Shown: positions 8,745-19,884 of the stretch, one piece after another
How positions within the stretch are numbered: the stretch's first letter is position 1
Layout: every line of letters starts with the position of its first letter
From: Muriicola soli
GTDB lineage: Bacteria > Bacteroidota > Bacteroidia > Flavobacteriales > Flavobacteriaceae
DNA length: 64,000 bases
NCBI RefSeq assembly: GCF_004139715.1
Contig: NZ_CP035544.1
Span: forward strand, 620,001-684,000
Reading direction: 5' to 3'
Position numbers and translations under genes: made by a program
Notes under the pieces: generated by a model
What the model saw: the letters and a program-made list of their open reading frames with translations, nothing else
The model's database searches: none
Told to the model about the DNA's origin: nothing

Positions 8745-11700
8745 ATGGATAAGAAGATCCTACTTCTTCTGTTTCTGGTATCGGGATTTGCCTTTTCACA
8801 AACCACTGTGAATTTGCAAGACCAGTGTAATTGTGAGGTGCTTAGCGGTACTGCAGTTACATCTCCCGGAACCACCACCCCAAGCGGTGCTGATACAGGA
8901 GACATTTATGTCAATACCAATACCGGAGTAATCTACTTCTGGGATGGTGATTCCTGGGAATTAACCTCTTCGGATGATCAGCAACTTCAGAACTTTAGTT
9001 TCAATGCGGGAACGAATATCCTTTCCCTTGACATTGAAGACGGTAATACCGTGACGGTAGACCTAAGCTCATTGAGTAGTACAGGTACTGATGATCAGGC
9101 ACTAAGCCTGGCCGGTAACATACTTACGTTAGAAGATGGGGGAACGGTAGACCTAACTCCTTTTTTAGACAATACAGATGACCAGATAATTACAGCCTTT
9201 AGTATTGATGCCAGTAATATACTTACTCTGACATTAGAGAATGGAAATACGCAGACAGTAGATCTTTCGGGATTGGTAGGAACCGATGATCAAACGGCTG
9301 CTGAAGTAACCTACGATAATACCACCTCTGGTTTAACTGCCACCGATGTCCAGGCTGCCATTGATGAGATCAATGCTTTGGCCGGAACTGTCGCATTAGT
9401 TGATAATGGAGACGGCACATACGATTTTACCGATGCTGCCGGAAATACTACCATCATCAGTGATACGAGTATCTCCACGATGGTAGACAATCTGGATGGG
9501 ACCTATACTTATACCGATGAGACCGGTGCTACCCAGGTGATTGACACCAACGCCAGTAGCAACCCATACGATAATACCACCTCTGGCTTAACCGCCACGG
9601 ATGTTCAGGCCGCCATTGATGAGATCAATGCTTTGGCCGGGACTGTCGCATTGGTTGATAATGGAGACGGCACATATGATTTTACCGATGCTGCCGGAAA
9701 TACTACCATCATCAGTGATACGAGTATCTCTACACTGGTAGACAATCTAGATGGGACCTATACTTATACCGATGAGACCGGTGCTACCCAGGTGATTGAC
9801 ACCAACGCCAGTAGCAACCCATACGATAATACCACCTCTGGCTTAACCGCCACGGATGTACAGGCTGCCATTGATGAGATCAATGCTTTGGCCGGGACTG
9901 TCGCATTGGTTGATAATGGAGACGGCACATACGATTTTACCGATGCTGCCGGAAATACTACCATCATCAGTGATACGAGTATCTCTACACTAGTAGACAA
10001 TCTGGATGGGACCTATACTTATACCGATGAGACCGGTGCTACCCAGGTGATCGACACCAATGCCAGCAGCAACCCTTACGATAATACCACATCAGGCTTA
10101 ACTGCCACGGATGTTCAGGCCGCCATTGATGAGATCAATGCTTTGGCCGGGACTGTCGCATTAGTTGATAATGGAGACGGCACATATGATTTTACCGATG
10201 CTGCCGGGAATACTACCATCATCAGTGATACGAGTATCTCTACACTGGTAGACAATCTAGATGGGACCTATACTTATACCGATGAGACCGGTGCTACCCA
10301 GGTGATCGACACCAATGCGAGCAGTAACCCTTACGATAATACCACATCAGGCTTAACTGCCACGGATGTTCAGGCCGCCATTGATGAGATCAATGCTTTG
10401 GCCGGGACTGTCGCATTAGTTGATAATGGAGACGGCACATATGATTTTACCGATGCTGCCGGGAATACTACCATCATCAGTGATACGAGTATCTCTACAC
10501 TGGTAGACAATCTAGATGGGACCTATACTTATACCGATGAGACCGGTGCTACCCAGGTCATCGACACCAATGCGAGCAGTAACCCTTACGATAATACCAC
10601 CTCCGGTTTAACTGCCACCGATGTACAGGCCGCCATTGATGAGATCAATGCTTTGGCCGGGACTGTCGCATTAGTTGATAATGGAGACGGCACATATGAT
10701 TTTACCGATGCTGCCGGGAATACTACCATCATCAGTGATACGAGTATCTCTACACTGGTAGACAATCTAGATGGGACCTATACTTATACCGATGAGACCG
10801 GTGCTACCCAGGTCATCGACACCAATGCGAGCAGTAACCCTTACGATAATACCACCTCCGGTTTAACTGCCACCGATGTACAGGCCGCCATTGATGAGAT
10901 CAATGCTTTGGCCGGGACTGTCGCATTAGTTGATAATGGAGACGGCACATACGATTTTACCGATGCTGCCGGAAATACTACCATCATCAGTGATACGAGT
11001 ATCTCCACGATGGTAGACAATCTGGATGGGACCTATACTTATACCGATGAGACCGGTGCTACCCAGGTGATCGACACCAATGCCAGCAGCAACCCTTACG
11101 ATAATACCACATCAGGCTTAACTGCCACGGATGTTCAGGCCGCCATTGATGAGATCAATGCTTTGGCCGGGACTGTCGCATTAGTTGATAATGGAGACGG
11201 CACATACGATTTTACCGATGCTGCCGGAAATACTACCATCATCAGTGATACGAGTATCTCCACGATGGTAGACAATCTGGATGGGACCTATACTTATACC
11301 GATGAGACCGGTGCTACTCAAGTCATAGACACCAATGCGAGCAGCAACCCTTATGATAATACCACATCAGGCTTAACTGCCACCGATGTACAGGCTGCCA
11401 TTGATGAGATCAATGCCTTGGCCGGAACTGTGGCTTTGGTTGACAATCTCGATGGTACATATACCTTTACAGATGCTTCGGGAAGTAATACCACGATCAG
11501 CGATACAAGTATTTCCACCTTGGTGAATAATGGAGATGCAACTTTCACGTATACAGATGAAACCGGTACGCCGGTGACGATCGATTTGATCAGTGCTGAT
11601 GCTAACAACGATATTATTGCAGGTTCTGATGGCGGACTCTACTTAAACGTGGCTTCTGTGGCTGTAGGGGAGACCATAACCAATATTGCAGATAACGGAG

Positions 11701-14700
11701 ATGGTACTTTTACCTATACCAATGAAAATGGTATACCACAAACCATAAATAAGGCCGATGTTACTGATAATGTTGATGGTACTTATACTTTCGATAATAA
11801 TGATGGAACTCCTGTTACTATTAGTACAACCGCCGCGAGTAATCCTTACGACAATACAACATCAGGTTTAACCGCCACAGATGTGCAGGCCGCTATCGAT
11901 GAGGTATCCGCAGGAAGTACTGATGATCAGAATATCTCGGGATCAGGATTAGCAGGCACGAACCTGACTATCGGAATCGAAAATGGTGCTTCCGAAGTCG
12001 TCGATCTTTCTTCTTTAGTAGGAACCGATGATCAGATCGCTAATGAGGTGAACATCACGGACGCAGGCGGTAACTTTACCTCTACTGAGGTGGAAGGTGC
12101 CCTGGCTGAACTGGCTGCCGGAAGTACGGATGACCAGAATATTTCAGGCTCAGGCTTAGCCGGAACCAACCTGACTATCGGGATCGAAAATGGTGCATCA
12201 GAGGTAGTTGACCTCTCTTCCCTGGTGGGAACAGATGATCAGACAGCTGCAGAAGTCACCTATGACAATACAACTTCCGGACTTACCGCTGTTGACGTTC
12301 AGGCCGCTATTGATGAGGTAGCCGCAGGTAGCACGGATGACCAAAACATTTCTGGCTCTGGATTAGCAGGAACTAACCTGACTATTGGAATCGAGAATGG
12401 CGCCTCCGAAGTGGTGGATCTTTCTTCTTTGGTAGGAACTGATGATCAGGATCTAACAGGAGCCAGCCTTAGTGGGGCTAATATCCTTCAGATTGACATT
12501 GAGAATGGTAGTTCAACAACAGTGGACCTATCTTCTTTAGATGATTCAGGAACTGACGACCAAAATATTTCAGGCTCAGGATTAGCCGGAACCAACCTGA
12601 CTATCGGGATCGAAAATGGTGCATCAGAGGTAGTTGACCTCTCTTCCCTGGTGGGAACAGATGATCAGACAGCTGCAGAAGTTACCTATGACAATACAAC
12701 TTCCGGACTTACCGCTGTTGACATTCAGGCCGCTATCGATGAGGTAGCTGCTGGTAGCACGGATGACCAGAATATCTCTGGTTCAGGTTTAGCCGGAACT
12801 AACCTTACCATTGGTATCGAGAACGGAGCATCAGAAGTCGTGGATCTTTCTTCCCTTGTGGGAACTGACGACCAGATCGCCAGTGAAGTAAATATTACCG
12901 ATGCGGGCGGAAACTTTACCTCTACTGAGGTGGAAGGTGCCCTGGCTGAACTGGCTGCCGGAAGCACGGACGATCAGAATATTTCAGGATCAGGACTGGC
13001 AGGAACCAACCTGACTATCGGGATCGAAAATGGTGCATCAGAGGTAGTTGACCTCTCTTCCCTGGTGGGAACAGATGATCAGACAGCTGCAGAAGTTACT
13101 TATGACAATACAACTTCCGGACTAACCGCTGTTGATGTTCAGGCCGCTATCGATGAGGTAGCTGCTGGAAGCACAGATGATCAGAATATCTCTGGCTCTG
13201 GATTAGCAGGAACTAACCTGACTATTGGAATCGAGAATGGCGCCTCAGAAGTGGTCGATCTCTCTTCATTGGTAGGAACCGATGATCAAAATCTCTCTAC
13301 GGATAGTACTCCGGGAAATATTTCTATTGAAGATGGAAATTCTCTCACTTTAAATGTTGATGATGCTGATGCTGACGCGACCAATGAATTCAACACTGCT
13401 CTTGGGATGAATGCCGGTGCTTTGGAAGTTACAGATGCAGGTGGGACCCTTTCTACTAGTTTAATTAGCACAGATGCAAACAACGACATTAGCTCAGGCT
13501 CAGATGGAGCACTATACCTTAATGTGGCCTCTGTAACCATATCCGAGACCATTACCAATATTGCAGATAATGGAGATGGTACCTTTACCTATACCAATGA
13601 GAATGGTGTGCCTCAGACGATCAGCAAGGCTGACGTCACGGACAATACAGATGGTACATATACATTCGATAACAATGATGGTTCTCCTGTAACCATCAGT
13701 ACAACAGCTGCCAGTAACCCTTACGACAATACCACCTCTGGTTTAACTGCCACGGATGTACAGGCTGCAATTGACGAAGTAGCAGGGGGAAGCACAGATG
13801 ACCAAAATATTTCAGGCTCAGGCTTAGCCGGAACTAACCTTACTATTGGTATCGAAAACGGAACTTCGGAGGTAGTCGACCTTTCTTCTTTAGTAGGAAC
13901 TGATGATCAGATCGCCAGCGAGGTAAATATCACGGACGCAGGCGGAAACTTTACTTCTACAGAAGTGGAAGGTGCCCTGGCTGAACTAGCTGCAGGTAGC
14001 ACAGATGACCAAAATATTTCCGGATCTGGCTTAGCAGGAACCAACCTTACTATTGGAATCGAGAACGGAGCATCAGAAGTGGTGGACCTTTCTTCCCTTG
14101 TGGGAACAGATGATCAGGATTTAACAGGAGCCAGCCTTAGTGGTGCCAATATCCTCCAGATCGATATAGAGAATGGAGCTTCAACAACGGTTGATCTATC
14201 TTCTCTGGATGATTCAGGAACCGATGACCAAAATATTTCAGGTTCAGGCTTAGCCGGGACCAACCTTACCATTGGAATCGAAAACGGTACTTCAGAGGTG
14301 GTAGATCTTTCTTCTTTAGTAGGAACAGACGACCAGACTGCTGCTGAAGTCACCTATGACAATACAACTTCCGGACTTACGGCTGTTGACGTACAGGCCG
14401 CTATCGATGAGGTAGCTGCAGGTAGCACGGATGACCAGGATATCTCTGGTTCAGGATTGGCTGGAACCAACCTTACTATTGGAATCGAGAACGGAGCATC
14501 AGAAGTGGTGGACCTTTCTTCCCTGGTAGGATCCGATGATCAAAATATTTCCGGATCAGGATTAGCCGGAACCAACCTTACTATTGGAATCGAGAACGGT
14601 ACTTCTGAAGTAGTAGATCTTTCTTCCCTTGTTGGAACAGATGATCAGAACCTAACAGGAGCCAGCCTTAGCGGAGCTAATGTACTGCAGATCGATATAG

Positions 14701-17700
14701 AGAATGGAGCTTCAACAACGGTTGATCTGTCATCTTTGGATGATTCAGGAACCGATGACCAAAATATCTCAGGCTCAGGCTTGGCCGGAACCAACCTTAC
14801 TATTGGTATCGAAAACGGTACTTCAGAGGTGGTAGATCTGTCTTCTTTAGTTGGAACAGACGACCAAACAGCTGCTGAAGTCACCTATGACAATACAACT
14901 TCCGGACTTACCGCTGTTGATGTACAGGCTGCTATTGATGAAGTAGCTGCAGGTAGCACGGATGACCAGGATATCTCTGGTTCAGGATTGGCCGGAACCA
15001 ACCTAACCATTGGAATCGAGAACGGAGCATCAGAAGTGGTGGACCTTTCTTCTTTAGTGGGATCAGATGATCAGAATATCTCTGGTTCGGGCTTGGCAGG
15101 AACCAACCTTACGATTGGTATCGAAAATGGTACTTCAGAGGTGGTCGACCTTTCTTCTTTAGTAGGAACTGATGATCAGATCGCCAGTGAGGTAAATATC
15201 ACGGATGCAGGCGGTAACTTTACTTCTACGGAAGTGGAAGGTGCCCTGGCTGAACTGGCTGCAGGTAGCACGGATGACCAGGATATTTCAGGCTCAGGCT
15301 TGGCCGGAACCAACCTTACCATTGGAATCGAGAATGGAGCATCAGAAGTGGTAGATCTTTCATCCCTTGTGGGAACAGATGATCAGGACCTAACAGGAGC
15401 CAGCCTTAGTGGTGCCAATATCCTTCAGATCGATATTGAAAACGGCGCTTCTACAACGGTTGATCTGTCTTCTCTGGATGATTCAGGAACAGATGACCAA
15501 AATATCTCAGGATCTGGCTTAGCCGGAACTAACCTTACGATCGGTATCGAAAACGGTACTTCAGAAGTGGTGGATCTTTCATCCCTTGTGGGAACAGACG
15601 ACCAAACTGCTGCTGAAGTCACCTATGACAATACAACTTCCGGACTTACTGCTGTTGATGTACAGGCCGCTATTGATGAGGTAGCTGCAGGTAGCACGGA
15701 TGACCAGGATATCTCTGGTTCAGGATTGGCCGGAACCAACCTAACCATTGGAATCGAGAACGGAGCATCAGAAGTGGTGGACCTTTCTTCTTTAGTGGGA
15801 TCAGATGATCAGAATATCTCTGGTTCGGGCTTGGCAGGAACCAACCTTACGATTGGTATCGAAAATGGTACTTCAGAGGTGGTCGACCTTTCTTCTTTAG
15901 TAGGAACTGATGATCAGATCGCCAGTGAGGTAAATATCACGGATGCAGGCGGAAACTTTACTTCTACAGAAGTGGAAGGTGCCCTGGCTGAACTGGCCGC
16001 TGGAAGCACAGATGACCAAAATATTTCTGGATCTGGCTTAGCCGGAACCAACCTTACCATTGGAATCGAAAACGGTACTTCAGAAGTGGTAGATCTGTCT
16101 TCTTTAGTAGGAACAGATGATCAGACTGCTGCTGAAGTCACCTATGACAATACAACTTCCGGACTTACTGCTGTTGATGTACAGGCCGCTATTGATGAAG
16201 TAGCTGCAGGTAGCACGGATGACCAGGATATTTCAGGATCAGGCTTAGCCGGAACCAACCTTACCATTGGAATCGAGAACGGAGCATCAGAAGTGGTGGA
16301 TCTGTCTTCTTTAGTGGGATCAGATGATCAGAATATTTCCGGTTCAGGATTAGCCGGAACCAACCTTACCATTGGTATCGAAAACGGTACTTCTGAAGTG
16401 GTAGATCTTTCTTCCCTTGTGGGCACAGATGATCAGGACTTAACAGGAGCCAGCCTTAGTGGTGCCAATATCCTTCAGATCGACATTGAGAACGGAGCTT
16501 CAACAACGGTGGACTTATCTTCTTTGGATGATTCAGGAACCGATGACCAAAATATCTCAGGTTCAGGCTTAGCCGGAACCAACCTTACCATTGGTATCGA
16601 AAACGGTACTTCTGAAGTGGTAGATCTGTCTTCTTTAGTGGGAACAGATGATCAGATCGCGAGTGAGGTAAATATCACGGATGCAGGCGGAAACTTTACT
16701 TCTACAGAAGTGGAAGGTGCCCTGGCCGAACTGGCTGCAGGAAGTACAGATGATCAAAATATCTCTGGTTCGGGCTTAGCCGGAACTAACCTAACCATTG
16801 GAATCGAAAACGGTACTTCAGAAGTGGTGGATCTTTCATCCCTTGTGGGAACAGACGACCAAACTGCTGCTGAAGTAACTTATGATAATACAACTTCCGG
16901 ACTTACTGCTGTTGATGTACAGGCCGCTATTGATGAGGTAGCTGCAGGTAGCACGGATGACCAGGATATCTCTGGTTCAGGATTAACAGGAACCAACCTT
17001 ACTATTGGAATCGAGAACGGAGCATCAGAAGTGGTGGATCTGTCTTCTTTAGTGGGATCAGATGATCAGAATATTTCCGGATCAGGATTAGCAGGAACCA
17101 ACCTTACTATTGGAATCGAGAATGGTACCTCAGAGGTAGTAGATCTTTCTTCCCTTGTGGGCACAGATGATCAGAACCTAACAGGAGCCAGCCTTAGCGG
17201 AGCTAATATACTGCAGATCGATATTGAAAATGGAGCTTCTACAACGGTTGATCTGTCATCTTTGGATGATTCAGGAACAGACGATCAGAATATTGAAAGC
17301 CTGGCCGTAGATACCGGTACAAACATACTCACCGTAGGAATAGAAGATGGTACTAGTCAGACTGTAGACCTTTCTCATCTCGATGATAACGGCACAGACG
17401 ACCAATACGACGATGAAGTTCCATTGAGAACTCCTATCGACGTGGATGAAGGCGGAGCAGCTTCACCTACAAACGAAACTAATGTAGAAGAAGTAATACA
17501 GGCAATCGCACCGATCACCTCTAAGGCAGCCAGGATCTTTTATCCTCCGTCCATTGCGATTGATGCGTCAACCAACGGTGTTGGGTATACAGTAGACCTA
17601 TACCAACAATATTTAGACCAATACGGTAATGTGGCTACCAGCAATTTTACGTCAAGCGCGGGTGCTCCAGCCACGGTACCAACGTATGTAGCTACTGATC

Positions 17701-17840
17701 TGTATTACTACGTGACCTATGCCGATCCTACTGTATTTGCCAATTTGAGTATAAATGCCAGTGGGGTATTGACCTATGATATTATTGGACAGCCTTCAGA
17801 CTATAACTCCCTGATCAATGTGGTGTTCGTAGTAAAATAA
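8745..17840 (+). CDS. Giant (3031-residue) secreted repeat protein, adhesin/fibre-like
   Basis: ATG 8745 gives a compact signal peptide (MDKKILLLLFLVSGFAFSQ); an upstream in-frame TTG at 8709 is less likely. Residues 190-869 are eight near-identical 85-residue repeats, followed by a diverged ninth. Residues 1060-2845 are a mosaic of 34-38-residue modules, each opening with DDQ; 26 carry ISGSGL. Between Lys4 and Arg2895 I find only two basic residues (Lys1003 and Lys1628), so the body is extremely acidic. The C-terminal ~140 residues (from PLRTPID) are non-repetitive, with no recognised sorting domain. The TSGLTATDVQAAIDE motif resembles tail-fibre-like proteins. The genes after it (type B CTD protein and PorP/SprF) recall sprB-sprF, so a surface filament or adhesin exported by T9SS is the best inference. 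No homology could be checked. Confidence 0.85.
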   Translation: MDKKILLLLFLVSGFAFSQTTVNLQDQCNCEVLSGTAVTSPGTTTPSGADTGDIYVNTNTGVIYFWDGDSWELTSSDDQQLQNFSFNAGTNILSLDIEDGNTVTVDLSSLSSTGTDDQALSLAGNILTLEDGGTVDLTPFLDNTDDQIITAFSIDASNILTLTLENGNTQTVDLSGLVGTDDQTAAEVTYDNTTSGLTATDVQAAIDEINALAGTVALVDNGDGTYDFTDAAGNTTIISDTSISTMVDNLDGTYTYTDETGATQVIDTNASSNPYDNTTSGLTATDVQAAIDEINALAGTVALVDNGDGTYDFTDAAGNTTIISDTSISTLVDNLDGTYTYTDETGATQVIDTNASSNPYDNTTSGLTATDVQAAIDEINALAGTVALVDNGDGTYDFTDAAGNTTIISDTSISTLVDNLDGTYTYTDETGATQVIDTNASSNPYDNTTSGLTATDVQAAIDEINALAGTVALVDNGDGTYDFTDAAGNTTIISDTSISTLVDNLDGTYTYTDETGATQVIDTNASSNPYDNTTSGLTATDVQAAIDEINALAGTVALVDNGDGTYDFTDAAGNTTIISDTSISTLVDNLDGTYTYTDETGATQVIDTNASSNPYDNTTSGLTATDVQAAIDEINALAGTVALVDNGDGTYDFTDAAGNTTIISDTSISTLVDNLDGTYTYTDETGATQVIDTNASSNPYDNTTSGLTATDVQAAIDEINALAGTVALVDNGDGTYDFTDAAGNTTIISDTSISTMVDNLDGTYTYTDETGATQVIDTNASSNPYDNTTSGLTATDVQAAIDEINALAGTVALVDNGDGTYDFTDAAGNTTIISDTSISTMVDNLDGTYTYTDETGATQVIDTNASSNPYDNTTSGLTATDVQAAIDEINALAGTVALVDNLDGTYTFTDASGSNTTISDTSISTLVNNGDATFTYTDETGTPVTIDLISADANNDIIAGSDGGLYLNVASVAVGETITNIADNGDGTFTYTNENGIPQTINKADVTDNVDGTYTFDNNDGTPVTISTTAASNPYDNTTSGLTATDVQAAIDEVSAGSTDDQNISGSGLAGTNLTIGIENGASEVVDLSSLVGTDDQIANEVNITDAGGNFTSTEVEGALAELAAGSTDDQNISGSGLAGTNLTIGIENGASEVVDLSSLVGTDDQTAAEVTYDNTTSGLTAVDVQAAIDEVAAGSTDDQNISGSGLAGTNLTIGIENGASEVVDLSSLVGTDDQDLTGASLSGANILQIDIENGSSTTVDLSSLDDSGTDDQNISGSGLAGTNLTIGIENGASEVVDLSSLVGTDDQTAAEVTYDNTTSGLTAVDIQAAIDEVAAGSTDDQNISGSGLAGTNLTIGIENGASEVVDLSSLVGTDDQIASEVNITDAGGNFTSTEVEGALAELAAGSTDDQNISGSGLAGTNLTIGIENGASEVVDLSSLVGTDDQTAAEVTYDNTTSGLTAVDVQAAIDEVAAGSTDDQNISGSGLAGTNLTIGIENGASEVVDLSSLVGTDDQNLSTDSTPGNISIEDGNSLTLNVDDADADATNEFNTALGMNAGALEVTDAGGTLSTSLISTDANNDISSGSDGALYLNVASVTISETITNIADNGDGTFTYTNENGVPQTISKADVTDNTDGTYTFDNNDGSPVTISTTAASNPYDNTTSGLTATDVQAAIDEVAGGSTDDQNISGSGLAGTNLTIGIENGTSEVVDLSSLVGTDDQIASEVNITDAGGNFTSTEVEGALAELAAGSTDDQNISGSGLAGTNLTIGIENGASEVVDLSSLVGTDDQDLTGASLSGANILQIDIENGASTTVDLSSLDDSGTDDQNISGSGLAGTNLTIGIENGTSEVVDLSSLVGTDDQTAAEVTYDNTTSGLTAVDVQAAIDEVAAGSTDDQDISGSGLAGTNLTIGIENGASEVVDLSSLVGSDDQNISGSGLAGTNLTIGIENGTSEVVDLSSLVGTDDQNLTGASLSGANVLQIDIENGASTTVDLSSLDDSGTDDQNISGSGLAGTNLTIGIENGTSEVVDLSSLVGTDDQTAAEVTYDNTTSGLTAVDVQAAIDEVAAGSTDDQDISGSGLAGTNLTIGIENGASEVVDLSSLVGSDDQNISGSGLAGTNLTIGIENGTSEVVDLSSLVGTDDQIASEVNITDAGGNFTSTEVEGALAELAAGSTDDQDISGSGLAGTNLTIGIENGASEVVDLSSLVGTDDQDLTGASLSGANILQIDIENGASTTVDLSSLDDSGTDDQNISGSGLAGTNLTIGIENGTSEVVDLSSLVGTDDQTAAEVTYDNTTSGLTAVDVQAAIDEVAAGSTDDQDISGSGLAGTNLTIGIENGASEVVDLSSLVGSDDQNISGSGLAGTNLTIGIENGTSEVVDLSSLVGTDDQIASEVNITDAGGNFTSTEVEGALAELAAGSTDDQNISGSGLAGTNLTIGIENGTSEVVDLSSLVGTDDQTAAEVTYDNTTSGLTAVDVQAAIDEVAAGSTDDQDISGSGLAGTNLTIGIENGASEVVDLSSLVGSDDQNISGSGLAGTNLTIGIENGTSEVVDLSSLVGTDDQDLTGASLSGANILQIDIENGASTTVDLSSLDDSGTDDQNISGSGLAGTNLTIGIENGTSEVVDLSSLVGTDDQIASEVNITDAGGNFTSTEVEGALAELAAGSTDDQNISGSGLAGTNLTIGIENGTSEVVDLSSLVGTDDQTAAEVTYDNTTSGLTAVDVQAAIDEVAAGSTDDQDISGSGLTGTNLTIGIENGASEVVDLSSLVGSDDQNISGSGLAGTNLTIGIENGTSEVVDLSSLVGTDDQNLTGASLSGANILQIDIENGASTTVDLSSLDDSGTDDQNIESLAVDTGTNILTVGIEDGTSQTVDLSHLDDNGTDDQYDDEVPLRTPIDVDEGGAASPTNETNVEEVIQAIAPITSKAARIFYPPSIAIDASTNGVGYTVDLYQQYLDQYGNVATSNFTSSAGAPATVPTYVATDLYYYVTYADPTVFANLSINASGVLTYDIIGQPSDYNSLINVVFVVK
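9312..11351 (+). repeat. Eight tandem 255-bp coding repeats (85 residues each)
   Basis: The unit starts YDNTTSGLTATDV and recurs every 255 bases. Each unit is three sub-blocks of 29, 28 and 28 residues, the last two being related strands around VDN.DGTY.(F/Y)TD. Copies 4-6 are almost identical at DNA level over long stretches, which suggests recent amplification or gene conversion. A diverged ninth copy follows to about 11600. Confidence 0.95.
11922..17279 (+). repeat. Mosaic array of DDQ modules (26 ISGSGL copies)
   Basis: Four module types alternate: DDQ(N/D)ISGSGLAG, DDQTAAEVTYDN, DDQIASEVNITD and DDQ(D/N)LTGASLSG. They are joined by linkers ending SLVGT, SLVGS, AAGST or LDDSGT. A triplet (TAAEV module, then DISGSGL ending LVGS, then NISGSGL) recurs five times. 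Copies differ at many synonymous sites, unlike the 255-bp array. An insert of about 170 residues near 13290-13800 breaks the array. Confidence 0.93.
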
Positions 17841-17865
17841 TAGTTTAAACAGACCCAAATAAGGC

Positions 17866-19881
17866 TTGAAAACAGCTCGCATATATAAGCTTAGTGTCCT
17901 CAGCATTGTTTTTACACTGCTGGGGATTCTCGCATCTAACGCGCAGTTTTTATTACAGGCGCCAAATAGCGGGGACGAAACTAATTTTCGGTGGTATGAG
18001 GCTTCAGATACGGCTACCGTATTGTCCACGGATTTTTTCTACGAAACTTCAACCCCGGGTATTTATTTTGCTACTTACGATGGAACCCTGTGCGGTTCCA
18101 ATGCCACAGACTACTTTATTTTAACGGATTGCGATAGCCCCGATAATCAGGTTACCCTCGATATTTCTGCAAATGTGAGCGGTAGTGCCACAGTTACATG
18201 GACCCCTGCGGTAGCTGGAGATCAGCTCAGGCCGGTGGTCACTTCAACAATCACCGTTACCAGATATACGGCAACCCTTACCAAAGCTGGGAATTCGATG
18301 GATCTGCCGTCCTTTACGGTAGTATGTCTGCAACAGGCTGCTACTTTGGTAGATGACTTTATTACGCTGATTGAAGATACGTCAACCCTGATTCCTATCT
18401 ACGACAACGACAGCGGCTTACCCTCCACAGGAACGCTTACAACTACTGATCCTACTAATGGAACCCTGGTGATCGATGACAACGGTACTCCCAATGATCC
18501 CTCAGATGACATTGTTCAATACACCCCATTTATTGACTATAACGGGCCTGATTCTTTTACATATACTGTTTGTAATTCCTTTGGGGACTGTAGCACAGCA
18601 ACTGTGACTATTGATGTCACACCATTTATTGATACTGAAGATGACGCCGTTGCAACCATTCTGGATACACCTGTTGACATAGACATCTGGACCATGAATG
18701 ACAACGATCTTCCCCTTAACGGAACGATCACCTCAACGAACCCAACTAACGGTACGCTCACAAGGGACGACAATGGAACACCTAATGATCCTACTGATGA
18801 TACCTTTACCTATGTTCCGAATCCCGGTTTCCTGGGTGCTGATGATTTTATCTACACCATTTGTGATATGAGTGGGAATTGTGACTCGGCTACTATTTAC
18901 GTTTATATCAACGAACCCGACGTGGATCTTGATTCTGATGACGACGGTATTGTAGATGCTTTTGAAGATCTGAATCTCGACGGAGACAATGATCCATTTA
19001 CCAATCCTACAGATACCGATGGTGATGGTATACCAGACTACCTCGACATCGACAGTGATGATGATGGTATTCCGGATAATGTGGAAGCACAGTCTACCGA
19101 TGGATATATTCCACCTACAGGGCAGGATGACAATGACAACGGCCTTGATGATGCCTACGAAAATGGGGGCAGTCTAGGGCTGATTCCAATCGATACGGAT
19201 GGCGACGGCCTGCCTGATTATGTGGACGATGATAGTGACGATGATGGTGTCCCCGACAGTATTGAAGGACATGACCACGATCATGACGGTATTCCCGATG
19301 TGACCTATCTCGGTTCTGATAAGGATAATGACGGTCTGGATGATGGATATGAAGGTGGTTCCACAATTGATACTGATGTCAACGACGAAATTGATAATCC
19401 ATACCAGGATCTGCCCAACAATGACGGAGACGAGGAATCAGATTATAGGGATACCGATGATGATAACGACAGCATCCCAACGGTAGATGAAGATTATAAC
19501 GGAGATAGTAATTATGCCAACGATGATGAGAATAACAATGGCACTCCGGATTATCTGGAACCAAATGCCATTGAAGCTGATATTGAAGTATTCAATGTAG
19601 TTACGCCGAACGGAGACGGCATACATGATGTACTCTCAATCAGGGGTCTGGAAGATTATCCTAACAACACCCTGAAAATTTACAACAGGTGGGGAGTTCA
19701 GGTCTATTTAACCAAGGCATATAACACCCAGGGTAACGTCTTTGACGGAACCTCTGAAGGCCGGGTGACTATCGACAAGGAGAATAAACTCCCTGTGGGA
19801 ACCTATTTCTATATCCTCGATTATGAGGACAATACCGGGGCAACGAAATCAATGACCGGCTATATTTACCTTAACCGATAA
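17866..19881 (+). CDS. Secreted protein with cadherin-like repeats, Ca-binding TSP3-like region and gliding-type (T9SS type B) C-terminal domain
   Basis: The frame has a TAA at 17860-17862, so the TTG at 17866 is the only start that keeps the signal peptide ([13 protein letters not shown]...ASNAQ). Residues about 160-250 and 255-345 are two cadherin/Ig-like modules ([24 protein letters not shown]). Residues about 350-560 are rich in DxDxDG motifs ([16 protein letters not shown]) like thrombospondin type 3 calcium-binding repeats. The last ~95 residues form a gliding-motility-associated C-terminal domain ([32 protein letters not shown]). This domain type directs type IX secretion and attachment. 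It begins 25 bases after the giant gene and ends 3 bases before the PorP/SprF gene, so one operon is likely. Confidence 0.92.
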   Translation: MKTARIYKLSVLSIVFTLLGILASNAQFLLQAPNSGDETNFRWYEASDTATVLSTDFFYETSTPGIYFATYDGTLCGSNATDYFILTDCDSPDNQVTLDISANVSGSATVTWTPAVAGDQLRPVVTSTITVTRYTATLTKAGNSMDLPSFTVVCLQQAATLVDDFITLIEDTSTLIPIYDNDSGLPSTGTLTTTDPTNGTLVIDDNGTPNDPSDDIVQYTPFIDYNGPDSFTYTVCNSFGDCSTATVTIDVTPFIDTEDDAVATILDTPVDIDIWTMNDNDLPLNGTITSTNPTNGTLTRDDNGTPNDPTDDTFTYVPNPGFLGADDFIYTICDMSGNCDSATIYVYINEPDVDLDSDDDGIVDAFEDLNLDGDNDPFTNPTDTDGDGIPDYLDIDSDDDGIPDNVEAQSTDGYIPPTGQDDNDNGLDDAYENGGSLGLIPIDTDGDGLPDYVDDDSDDDGVPDSIEGHDHDHDGIPDVTYLGSDKDNDGLDDGYEGGSTIDTDVNDEIDNPYQDLPNNDGDEESDYRDTDDDNDSIPTVDEDYNGDSNYANDDENNNGTPDYLEPNAIEADIEVFNVVTPNGDGIHDVLSIRGLEDYPNNTLKIYNRWGVQVYLTKAYNTQGNVFDGTSEGRVTIDKENKLPVGTYFYILDYEDNTGATKSMTGYIYLNR

Positions 19882-19884
19882 ACC

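Noticed and set aside
9312-11351. Possible CRISPR array because of regularly spaced repeats
   Set aside because: The repeats are 255 bases, contiguous, in frame and coding, with no unique spacers and no cas genes nearby.
13286-15622. Several 65-90-codon antisense frames in the giant repeat gene
   Set aside because: They recur with the repeats (EERSTTSE... patterns) and are reverse reads of the DDQ modules.
8745-17840. Possible prophage tail-fibre gene
   Set aside because: The TSGLTATDVQAAIDE motif recalls tail fibres, but no phage structural, lysis or integrase gene is in the window, there is a signal peptide, and the neighbours are T9SS genes.
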